In this document: positions 1 through 7,367 of the stretch, in pieces
Layout: each line of letters starts with the position of its first letter
Position numbering within the stretch: the stretch's first letter is position 1
Assembly: GCF_022271435.1 (NCBI RefSeq)
Contig: NZ_JAFIQY010000007.1
Location: forward strand, 1-64,000
Direction: 5' to 3'
Length of the DNA stretch: 64,000 bases
Source of the DNA: Streptomyces monomycini
GTDB lineage: Bacteria; Actinomycetota; Actinomycetes; Streptomycetales; Streptomycetaceae
Notes under the pieces: model-generated
Database searches by the model: none
Told to the model about the DNA's origin: nothing
The model's input: only the letters and a program-made list of their open reading frames with translations
Program-made: the position numbers and the translations under genes

Positions 1-1145
1 GCCGCCGCGTCGCGTGCCTGCTCGGCGGCCTGGCGGGCCGCCTTGGCCTGTCCGGCGTCCGACACCGCGGCGTTCGCCGCGCGGTAGGCGCGGGACGCGG
101 CCTGGCTCGCCGCGGCAGCGGCGGAGGCGGCGTTGGAGGCGGCGCGCGCTGCCGTACGGGCCGCGGCCACCGCGTTGTTGGAGGCGCGGATGGCGGTACG
201 GGCCGCATCGGCGGCGCCCTCGGCGGCCTGTGCGGCCTTGGTGGCGAAGCGGCCGGCCTTGTCCGCGTCGGACTTGGCCGCCGCGGTCTGCCGCGCCGCC
301 TCCTCGGCGGCCGCCTTGGCCTTCGCCGCGGCCTTGTCCGCGACCTCGGCAGCTTCCAGTGCCTCGTCGGTCTGGACCTTGGCCTTCTTGCCGGCCTCGG
401 TGGCGACTCGGGCCAGCTGCCCGACCGTCATCGATTCCTGGTCACGCGCCCGGGCCAGTTCCTGGCCGCGCTCCAGGAACTCGGCGATCTCCTCCGCGTC
501 CCCGTTCAGCGCACGCTCGGCGGCCTGCTTGACGGCCGGTCCGCCGGAGTTCATCACTTGCAGGACTTCGAAGCGGTTGTCCTCGTTGGTGGCCTTCTCC
601 AGGCCCTCCTGGAGGAACTTCTCCAGCACCGCGGGGGCGCCGTCGTCCAGGGCCCGCTGGCCCTCGCGGTTGACGGCCTTGCCGCCCGCGTTCATGGCGC
701 GCAGGACCGCGAAGCGCCGGTCGTCCTGGAGCGGCTTCTCGTATCCGTCCTTGACGAAGGCGAGGACCTCTTCGTCGGAGCCGGTCAGAGCCTTGTCCGA
801 CGCGGCGGACACGCCCTTGCCGGCGCTCGCCATCGTCTTGAGGATGGCGAACCGGGCGTCTTCCACCTCGGCCCGGTGCAGCGCACCGCCGAGGAACGCG
901 TTCATGTCGGCGGCCGAGCCGGTCAGCGCCTTGGCGGCCTCCCGCTTGGTCGCCGCGCCGCCGGCCTTCCAGGCCTCCACGGCCTGCGCGCGGGCGTCCC
1001 CGGCGGGCGCCCCTTCGCCGGGTTGTGCCGGGAGCGCGTGCGCCACGGTCGTACCGAATATCACCGCTGCCGTGGCCGCTGCGGCCACGGCGGTGAGTCT
1101 GCCGCGCAGCTGCCGAACTTGGCGCGACATGCTTGACGGTTTCAT
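1..1145 (-). CDS. Secreted ALF-repeat protein, 3' end beyond window
   Basis: Runs leftward off the window, so only the first 381 residues are visible. The ATG at 1145 has a good ribosome site (GGGGAAG about 8 nt upstream). The N-terminus has basic residues and then an Ala-rich hydrophobic stretch ending near AHA, a likely signal peptide. Residues about 50-215 hold repeated units of the form A-L-x-G/D-(S/D)-x-x-x-x-x-x-F-L followed by R-F-x-(V/I)-L, which is the ALF short-repeat family of secreted actinobacterial proteins of unknown function. After this comes an Ala/Lys/Glu-rich segment with heptad-like spacing, probably a long helix or coiled coil, rich in AEEA and AAKA motifs. The role is unknown; export to the cell surface is inferred. 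The forward reading frames across this stretch are artefacts of the Ala-rich composition. Confidence 0.85.
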   Translation of the reverse strand, partial: MKPSSMSRQVRQLRGRLTAVAAAATAAVIFGTTVAHALPAQPGEGAPAGDARAQAVEAWKAGGAATKREAAKALTGSAADMNAFLGGALHRAEVEDARFAILKTMASAGKGVSAASDKALTGSDEEVLAFVKDGYEKPLQDDRRFAVLRAMNAGGKAVNREGQRALDDGAPAVLEKFLQEGLEKATNEDNRFEVLQVMNSGGPAVKQAAERALNGDAEEIAEFLERGQELARARDQESMTVGQLARVATEAGKKAKVQTDEALEAAEVADKAAAKAKAAAEEAARQTAAAKSDADKAGRFATKAAQAAEGAADAARTAIRASNNAVAAARTAARAASNAASAAAAASQAASRAYRAANAAVSDAGQAKAARQAAEQARDAA

Positions 1146-1494
1146 GTCAGGTGCTTCCCCATCCGGGATCTCTTGTTGAAGTCGAGAAGCGCGGCCACGC
1201 GTTCGGAAAGATGATCACACACGCAAAACCTTGACAATGGGGGCTTCTTGCGAGTGGTGAGCCCGTGAGCGGAAGCGGAGCGACGGGCGCGGAGCGTCAA
1301 CCACCGCCCGGGTAAAGGGAGTTGGGGGTGGAGCGGTACCCGGGTATCGATGGATACGTGAGCCGATAAGTGGACGGGTGACGCTTTGATAACAAAGCTC
1401 CAGGGTTTGATGATGTGTGACGCCGAGTGATAATCCTTCCGCTGGGGGGCGGTTTGCTCCCTTCAGCCTTCACCAACCGAAACGTGAGTCATCG
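1146..1494. other. 349-bp divergent intergenic region
   Basis: Lies between the leftward ALF-repeat gene and the rightward small secreted protein gene. It is less GC-rich than its surroundings near 1375-1435, where a candidate promoter for the rightward gene sits. I see no open frame with a ribosome site and no strong hairpin. Confidence 0.6.
1406..1434 (+). promoter_or_regulatory. Candidate sigma70-type promoter for the secreted protein at 1495
   Basis: TTTGAT (1406-1411), a 17-nt spacer, then GATAAT (1429-1434), about 60 nt upstream of the ATG at 1495. The match and spacing fit a housekeeping promoter. No transcript data support it. Confidence 0.35.
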
Positions 1495-2022
1495 ATGCGG
1501 ATACCCCTGCGACCGCTGGCCGTCGGCCTGACCGGAAGCGCCCTCGTCGCCGGCGCCGTCCTGCTGACCGGAGCGGCCAGTGCCGCCGACCAGACCTCGG
1601 GCCCCCGCGCGGACCGGATCTCGGTCGCCGCCGGCTCGTCCGAGCAGCCCCCGCTCGCCATCGAGGACTTCTCCTACCCCGGTGCGGACCGCATCCTCAA
1701 GGAGAAGAACCTCAAGCTGAAGCACGGTGACGGCCACATCGTCCTCGCCGAATGCGACAGCAGCCCGAACCTGCTTCGGTTCATCGCCCGCGACCGCGCG
1801 GACTTCTGCTTCAAGGTCTCCGGGGACAGCGGCTACCTCGCGCTGGAGGTCCCCGCGGTCGGCGGCGTGCAGAGCCACGACTACAAGGCCAAGGTCAACA
1901 TGACCGTCGGCACCGAGAAGAAGTCCTTCGACGTCCCGAAGAACTCCTGGAAGGGAATCGGCGAGAACGCCGACCCCGCGGGCCGGGAACACACGCTGCT
2001 CGAAATCATCGCGAGCAAGTAG
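1495..2022 (+). CDS. Small secreted hypothetical protein (175 aa)
   Basis: I do not recognise the family. From the ATG at 1495 the protein starts MRIPLRPLAVGLTGSALVAG and has a clear Sec signal with cleavage expected after ASA near residue 30. The mature part is about 145 residues, mixed alpha/beta in composition. It has two cysteines about 30 residues apart (AECDSS and DFCFKV) that could form a disulfide outside the cell. An in-frame ATG at 1417 would add 26 residues that disrupt the signal, so 1495 is preferred although its ribosome site is weak. A GC-rich hairpin follows the stop, and another exported protein gene lies immediately downstream, so the pair may be functionally related. Confidence 0.75.
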   Translation: MRIPLRPLAVGLTGSALVAGAVLLTGAASAADQTSGPRADRISVAAGSSEQPPLAIEDFSYPGADRILKEKNLKLKHGDGHIVLAECDSSPNLLRFIARDRADFCFKVSGDSGYLALEVPAVGGVQSHDYKAKVNMTVGTEKKSFDVPKNSWKGIGENADPAGREHTLLEIIASK

Positions 2023-2030
2023 TCCCGTCC

Positions 2031-2064
2031 GGGTCCGGGCTCCCCGCCAGGCGGGCCCGGGCCC
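2031..2064 (+). terminator. GC-rich hairpin after the small secreted protein gene
   Basis: GGGTCCGGGCTC (2031-2042) can pair with GGGCCCGGGCCC (2053-2064) over 12 bp including G-U pairs, 8 nt after the stop at 2022. There is no U tract, as is usual in Streptomyces. Confidence 0.5.
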
Positions 2065-2157
2065 CTGTCAGGCGCTGCCGTGCCGGCCCTCGTGTGCGCC
2101 GCGCGCCTTTCCCGCCCCCTCCCAGCAATCTCCCTCCCAAGAATTGAGGAAGCAAAA

Positions 2158-3693
2158 GTGTTTGGCAGACGTCCGCGCGCCGCGTGGCTCACCGGACTGG
2201 CCGCGACCACTGTCGCAGCCGGCGTCCTGACCGGCACCCCGGCCAACGCTGTCGTGGGTGACGCCGCCAAGGACGGGACGTACCCGTTCACGGCGAAGCT
2301 CGACATCGGCAGCGGCCAGCGCGCCTGCACCGGCGCCCTGGTCGATGCGCAGTGGCTGCTCACGGCCGCCAGCTGCTTCGCCGACAAGCCCGGCCAGGAC
2401 CAGGTCGCCGCCGGCAAGCCGAAGCTGGCCGCCTCGGCCACCATCGGCCGCACCGACCTGAGCGGCAAGGGCGGACAGGTGCGCACCGTCACCGAACTCG
2501 TGCCGCGTACGGACCGGGACCTGGTGATGGCGAAGCTGTCCGCACCGGTCGACGACATCGCCCCGGTCACCGTCGCCTCCGCCGCTCCCGCCAAGGACGA
2601 CACCCTGCGCGTGGCCGGCTACGGCCGCACCAAGGACGAGTGGGTCCCCGGCCGCCTGCACAGCGGCGGCTTCTCCGTCGACGCGGTGGACAAGACCACG
2701 CTCGCCGTCACCGGCAAGGACGGTGCGAGCGTCTGCAAGGGCGACACCGGCGGCCCGGCCCTGCGCGAGACGCAGACCGGCGGGTACGAGCTGGTCGCGG
2801 TCAACAGCGCTTCGTGGCAGGGCGGCTGCTTCGGCTCCGAGGAGACCCGTACGGGCGCCGTCGAGACCCGCGTCGACGACGTGCACCGCTGGGTCCAGCA
2901 GATCCGGCTGACGGCCCTGCACAGCGGTGTCACCGATGTCGTCACCAGCGCGGACTTCAACGGCGACGGCCGTCCCGACGTCGCAGCCGTCCTCGACGAC
3001 AAGAACCTGCACGTCTTCTACACCGGCCCGGACGGCACGCTCGAATACGGCCGCGAGCTGTGGAACCACGACGGTTCCTGGGGCCGCAAGCGCGCGATGA
3101 CCGCCGGCGACTTCGACGGCGACGGCCTGACCGACATCGCCGCCCTCAACGTCGACGGCTACCTCGACCTGTACCCGGGCACCAAGAGCGGCAAGCTGGG
3201 CTCGCCCCGCTCGATGGCCAAGGAAGGCTCCTGGAAGACCGTCTCCAAGTTCGCCCGCTACAAGGCCGACGACTCCGGCCGCGACGGCCTGGTGGGCATG
3301 TGGAACGACGGCTCGCTGTACGCCTACACCACCGCCGCCGACGGCCGCCTGTCCGGCTTCAAGCGTCAGGTCTGGCACGACAAGACCTGGTCCAAGAAGC
3401 ACCTGACCACCGCCGACTTCAACGGCGACCACCGCGACGACATCGCGGCGGTCTCCCAGACCGGCGGCCTGGGCCTGTACACGGGCAACGCCAAGGGCGC
3501 GTTCGACTACGACAAGGCGATGTGGCCCGACGAGAGCTGGGGCGGCTTCCGGGCCGTCATGGGCGGTGACTTCAACGGCGACGGCAAGGCCGACATCGCC
3601 GCCATCAACAGCTCCGGCGGCCTGTACCTCTACCCGGGCAACGGCAAGGGCTCCCTCGGCTCGCGCACTGCCATGTGGCCCAGCACGTCCTGA
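2158..3693 (+). CDS. Secreted trypsin-fold (S1) pseudoprotease with FG-GAP repeats
   Basis: 511 aa from a GTG at 2158 with GAGGAAG at ideal spacing; a longer frame from 2080 lacks such a site. A signal peptide ends near ANA (residue 31), and the mature N-terminus VVGDAAKDG resembles the start of S1 proteases. Residues about 32-235 follow the trypsin fold. However, the usual TAAHC box reads TAASC (Ser72 in place of the catalytic His), and the GDSGG nucleophile box reads GDTGG (Thr197 in place of Ser). The Asp box (RDLVMAKL) remains. Cys pairs typical of the fold are kept. Residues about 260-511 hold four Ca-loop-like FG-GAP units (DFNGDGRPD, DFDGDGLTD, DFNGDHRDD, DFNGDGKAD), expected to form part of a beta-propeller. 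It is most likely a secreted binding protein rather than an active protease. Confidence 0.85.
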   Translation: MFGRRPRAAWLTGLAATTVAAGVLTGTPANAVVGDAAKDGTYPFTAKLDIGSGQRACTGALVDAQWLLTAASCFADKPGQDQVAAGKPKLAASATIGRTDLSGKGGQVRTVTELVPRTDRDLVMAKLSAPVDDIAPVTVASAAPAKDDTLRVAGYGRTKDEWVPGRLHSGGFSVDAVDKTTLAVTGKDGASVCKGDTGGPALRETQTGGYELVAVNSASWQGGCFGSEETRTGAVETRVDDVHRWVQQIRLTALHSGVTDVVTSADFNGDGRPDVAAVLDDKNLHVFYTGPDGTLEYGRELWNHDGSWGRKRAMTAGDFDGDGLTDIAALNVDGYLDLYPGTKSGKLGSPRSMAKEGSWKTVSKFARYKADDSGRDGLVGMWNDGSLYAYTTAADGRLSGFKRQVWHDKTWSKKHLTTADFNGDHRDDIAAVSQTGGLGLYTGNAKGAFDYDKAMWPDESWGGFRAVMGGDFNGDGKADIAAINSSGGLYLYPGNGKGSLGSRTAMWPSTS

Positions 3694-3713
3694 CCCCCGC
3701 ACCAGCGCATGAC

Positions 3714-3752
3714 GAGAGGGGCACCCGGCCAGGACGGCCGGGTGCCCCTCTC
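3714..3752. terminator. Strong 17-bp stem-loop terminator
   Basis: Two perfect 17-bp arms, 3714-3730 and 3736-3752 (GAGAGGGGCACCCGGCC and its complement), around a 5-nt loop, 20 nt after the FG-GAP protein stop. This is among the clearest intrinsic hairpins in the window. The following 228 bp to the next start hold nothing else I can identify. Confidence 0.85.
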
Positions 3753-3980
3753 CGTTCTGCCCCCTGGCCAGGCAGGCGCCCCGCGCGGTGCTCGCTCGTT
3801 ACGGCTGGTCACGCTCGACGGTGGCGGATGAGACGCGCCGCGATTGCGGTGCGGGCCGGAAAGTGTTCCAGCGCCGCGTCCACGTCAGCTCACCGCCAGG
3901 CCCGGCCTGGTCATTCCGTACCGTCGCCAGCGCGGCCGGGCCGAACTCCCGGCGTGGAAGCCACCTGGCACGATGACCTC

Positions 3981-4235
3981 ATGAGTGCCAATGAATCACG
4001 GGAATCCGTGCCGACCGTCAACGTGCGGCTGTGGCGCGCCGATGCCCTCGTGCTGTTCGACTGGCTGAAGAGCACCGACCTGAACGCCGTGACGATCACG
4101 CACCCGGCTCAGAAGCAGGCGCTCGCAGATCTGCTGTCCCGGTTCGCGTGGGCATGCGATGCAGACATCACGGAATCCACTGCGGAAGAGATCGCCGCAG
4201 CCCAGGAAGAGGTGGCCAAGGACATGGGCTGGTAG
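3981..4235 (+). CDS. Hypothetical protein, 84 aa
   Basis: ATG at 3981, ending in KDMGW. It has no recognised domain, no signal peptide and no membrane segment, and is acidic, with a Glu/Ala-rich C-terminal helix (STAEEIAAAQEEVAKD). The composition is that of a small soluble cytoplasmic protein. It is isolated, preceded by a strong terminator and convergent with the large regulator gene. The ribosome site is poor, so the start is uncertain, but codon use from 3981 onward is typical of real genes here. Confidence 0.6.
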   Translation: MSANESRESVPTVNVRLWRADALVLFDWLKSTDLNAVTITHPAQKQALADLLSRFAWACDADITESTAEEIAAAQEEVAKDMGW

Positions 4236-4336
4236 ATGTCTGGGACGGTGCGTGGCGAACCCATGGACGATGGGGGGAGCTGACCGGAGCGTTCCTGCCG
4301 GTAGGCAGGTCGGTCGCGGTCGCGGTCGGGCGCCGG

Positions 4337-7114
4337 TCACCGTACCTCGTCGAATGCCATTCCGCGCAGTTCGGCGCGGGACCCCACACCCAGTTTGGGG
4401 AACGCCTTGTAGAGGTGGTAGCCCACGGTACGGGGACTCAGAAAAAGGCGCGCGCCGATTTCGCCGTTGCTCAGCCCTTGTGCCGCGAGATGTACGACCT
4501 GATGTTCCCGCACGGTGAGGGAGGTCTCGTCGGCGGCCTTGGCAGGCGCGGCGGCCCGGGCGGAGCGGTCGCCCGCCGCTGCCAGTTCCATACGGGCCAG
4601 CCGGGCCCACGGCAGGGCGCCGATCCTGTGCAGATGGTTTTCGGCCAGCCGCAATTGCTTGCGGGCGAACTTGATGCGGCGCTCGCGGCGCAGCCACTCG
4701 CCGTACAGCAGCAGGGTGCGGCCCGTTTCGAAAGGGGAGACGTCGGCCTTGTCCAGGGCGGCGGTGAAGAGTTCTTCGGCGCGGTCGCCGTGGGCGAGCA
4801 GGGCTTGACAGCGCAGCCGGGCCGCGAGCAGATGCGGGCCGTCGTGCGGGTGGAGGCCGCCGATGCGCCGTAGTGCCTCCTCGGCGCGCCGGGGTTCGCC
4901 GGCCCGGACGCCGGCCTCGACGTAGTCGGGGAGGACGAGGCGGCGCAGCATGAAGTGGCCGGCCGTACCGCCTTCCGCGCAGACCTCGCCCAACAACTGC
5001 GCTGCGTGCGCCGGCCGGCGCTCGGCCAGGCTGTTCAGGCCCAGTGCCCAGTGGCCGAGCGTCACCGCGCTGGCGATGCGGCGCGGTACGGCGATGTCCA
5101 GGGACTCCCGCGCCAGGAGCAGACAGCGGGCACTGTCACCCTGGGCAGCGGCCATCCAGGCGAGCATCGCGCGGAGGTGGCTCGCGGCGCCGAGCTGTCC
5201 GGTCTCCAGGGCCAGGGAGAGGGCTTCGTTGCCGTGGGCGGTGGCCTCGGACCACGGGCCGGTGACCATTTGGAGGGCTACCAGCGGCGCCAGAGACATG
5301 GGCAGCGCGCCGATCGCGCCGTTGCGGCGCAGGGTGTCCACGGCCCGTTGGAGGGTGTCGCGCAGGGGCAGGGTGGCGTTCAGCAGGTGCGGCAGGAACG
5401 TCGGCGGCCAGACCCACGGGCGGGGGTCCTCGGGGCGGATCCAGGTGTCGGGGATGCGCGCGCCGCGTACGTCGGCGTCGGCGGAGCCCGGGGGAGCGGT
5501 GGTGCGGTCGGCGGCCAGGCCGCTCAGGTACCGCAGGTGCCGGGCGAGCGGATCGGGGGACTCGCCCCGCTGAACGCCGGTACGGTCGCCGTCCGGCGTG
5601 GCCAAACGTTCCAGCAGACCGGCCACGTGTGCCAGCCGGCCGGGATCGTCGGCGACCCACGCGGAGCGGGCGGCCATGGCCAGGGTCTCCCGGGCGTGGT
5701 ACGGATCGGAACGCCCGGTCAGCTCGGCGCCTTCGAGGAGTGTCACGCACGCTATGGACGGGTCGCCGGAGGCATGGGTGATGGTGCCGCGCACCCGCAC
5801 CAGCCGGGCCCGCAGAGCCGGCCGGTCCACCAGCGGCTCCGCCTCCTTGAGGAGGGCCTCGGCCTCGGCGGCCTGGGCCGCGGTCCAGGCGCAGTCGGCG
5901 GCGTCGATGAGCAGCTGGGCCCGTAAAGGGGGCGACGGCGCGAGGGCGGCGGCGCGGCGCAGGGCCTTGGCGGCGGTGGCGACGCCCCCGGTGGACCGGG
6001 TCCGGGCGGCCATCTCCGCCAGCAGGTGGCAGACCTGCTGGTCCGGGCCCACGGCTGCGGCGGCTCGATGCCATACGTGCCGGTCGTCGCCCGCGTCGAG
6101 GGTCTCGGCCAGGGCGATGTGCGCGGCGCGGCGCAGGCTCAGGGGCGCGCCCTGGTAGAAGGCGGAGCGGACCAGGGGATGCCGGAAGCGCAGGTGCTGC
6201 TGGTCGAGGGTGAGCAGGCCCGCGCTCTCCGCGGCGGCCAGTTCGTCCATGGCCCGGTCGGTGTCGCCGGCGGCGCGCAGGATCACGGCCAGTTCACCTT
6301 CGCCCTCGGCCGCGGCCAGCAGGCAGGCGTTGCCCGGCCGGGCGAGCAGGTCGCTGATCCGGTGCCGGTAGAGCCGTTGCAGCCGTTCGGTGAGCGGCAG
6401 TTCCTCGGGCAGCGCCGCCGCGCCGTCGAGCTGGGCGCGGCTGAGGGCGAGGGGGAGTTCCGTCAGGGCCAGCGGATTGCCGCCGGCCGCGCGCAGCAGC
6501 CTGTCGCGGGTGGCGGGGGCGGTGTGCGGCAGGTGCCGGGCCAAGAGGGTCGTGGCGGCGGCGGGGGCCAGCGGGCCGACGGGCAGCTCGGCCAGGCCCG
6601 GTGCGGGAAAGGGGCGCGAGCCGTCGCGTACGGCGAAGACGATGCCGACGGCTTCCGCGCCCAGACGCCGGGCGACGAACAAGAGGGCGTCCGCCGACGG
6701 GGCGTCGAGCCATTGGGCGTCGTCGACCAGGAGCAGCAGCGGGGTGGTACGGGACGCCTCCGACAGGAGGGTGAGCGCGGCGAGCGCCACCAGGAACCGG
6801 TCGGCGGGGGCGCTCTGCAGGCCGAAGGCCGAGCGCAGGGCGACGCTCTGGGGCGGCGGAAGCCGGTCCACGGAGCCGAGTAAGGGCAGGAGTAACTGAT
6901 GCAAAGCAGCGAAGGGGAGTTCGGCCTCGCTCTCGACGCCGACCGCGCCGAGCACCGTCACGTCCGGCTGCGCCTCGTGCCTCAGCTGCTGCAGCAGTGC
7001 GCTCTTGCCGATACCGGCCGCGCCTCTCAGGACAAGAGAGCCGCTCCGGCCCTCCCGCAATGCGGCAGCGATCTGCGTCAGTTCACGTTCTTCCTGCTCA
7101 CGCCCGACGAGCAT
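4337..7114 (-). CDS. Large ATP-binding LuxR-family (LAL/MalT-like) regulator with two TTA codons
   Basis: 925 aa. The N-terminal AAA/STAND ATPase has a Walker A (GAAGIGKS, residues 31-38) and a Walker B (LLLLVDDAQWLD). A long helical, TPR-like middle follows. The C-terminal LuxR helix-turn-helix contains LTVREHQVVHLAAQGLSNGE. LAL proteins are usually pathway-specific activators of secondary metabolism. The ATG at 7114 is chosen because MLVGREQE is the usual family start and GAGAGAGG lies 8 nt upstream; an ATG at 7180 would add 22 unconserved residues. Codons 74 and 78 are TTA (+ strand TAA at 6893-6895 and 6881-6883), so translation should depend on the bldA leucine tRNA and be tied to development. 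The gene is divergent from the operon starting at 7368, which it probably controls. Confidence 0.9.
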   Translation of the reverse strand: MLVGREQEERELTQIAAALREGRSGSLVLRGAAGIGKSALLQQLRHEAQPDVTVLGAVGVESEAELPFAALHQLLLPLLGSVDRLPPPQSVALRSAFGLQSAPADRFLVALAALTLLSEASRTTPLLLLVDDAQWLDAPSADALLFVARRLGAEAVGIVFAVRDGSRPFPAPGLAELPVGPLAPAAATTLLARHLPHTAPATRDRLLRAAGGNPLALTELPLALSRAQLDGAAALPEELPLTERLQRLYRHRISDLLARPGNACLLAAAEGEGELAVILRAAGDTDRAMDELAAAESAGLLTLDQQHLRFRHPLVRSAFYQGAPLSLRRAAHIALAETLDAGDDRHVWHRAAAAVGPDQQVCHLLAEMAARTRSTGGVATAAKALRRAAALAPSPPLRAQLLIDAADCAWTAAQAAEAEALLKEAEPLVDRPALRARLVRVRGTITHASGDPSIACVTLLEGAELTGRSDPYHARETLAMAARSAWVADDPGRLAHVAGLLERLATPDGDRTGVQRGESPDPLARHLRYLSGLAADRTTAPPGSADADVRGARIPDTWIRPEDPRPWVWPPTFLPHLLNATLPLRDTLQRAVDTLRRNGAIGALPMSLAPLVALQMVTGPWSEATAHGNEALSLALETGQLGAASHLRAMLAWMAAAQGDSARCLLLARESLDIAVPRRIASAVTLGHWALGLNSLAERRPAHAAQLLGEVCAEGGTAGHFMLRRLVLPDYVEAGVRAGEPRRAEEALRRIGGLHPHDGPHLLAARLRCQALLAHGDRAEELFTAALDKADVSPFETGRTLLLYGEWLRRERRIKFARKQLRLAENHLHRIGALPWARLARMELAAAGDRSARAAAPAKAADETSLTVREHQVVHLAAQGLSNGEIGARLFLSPRTVGYHLYKAFPKLGVGSRAELRGMAFDEVR

Positions 7115-7367
7115 TCGGTGTGCCTCTCTCGGTGACCGCCCCCCGTCGACTGATGCATTGACTGATGCGCGGCGGTTCATGCCGTCCCGTTACGTGATCC
7201 TCGCCCGCCGTGCCGTACAGAAAGCGCACAGAAAGACTCGTAACCCGACAGATGCCCGGCCGTCGGTCCCCGGCGGAAGGTAGCTGCCGAGGCCGATCAC
7301 CGGATGCTTTGCACAGAGCACCGACTCGGCCGCACAGGACCGTTCTCACGAGGAATGCACGCCTGGC
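7115..7367. promoter_or_regulatory. Divergent promoter region between the LAL regulator and the biosynthetic operon
   Basis: 253 bp that must hold the promoters of both the regulator and the operon. A short direct repeat ACAGAAAG (about 7216 and 7227) and lower GC around 7205-7260 are the only notable features. No convincing -10/-35 pair or long palindrome was found by eye. Confidence 0.4.

Noticed and set aside
133..1179. 348-aa forward frame at the left edge
   Set aside because: It is antisense to the ALF-repeat gene, which has a signal peptide, family repeats and a good ribosome site. The forward product is low-complexity Ala/Ser/Arg.
3788..3976. 62-aa frame between the terminator and the 84-aa gene
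   Set aside because: It has no ribosome site, poor codon periodicity and no domain.
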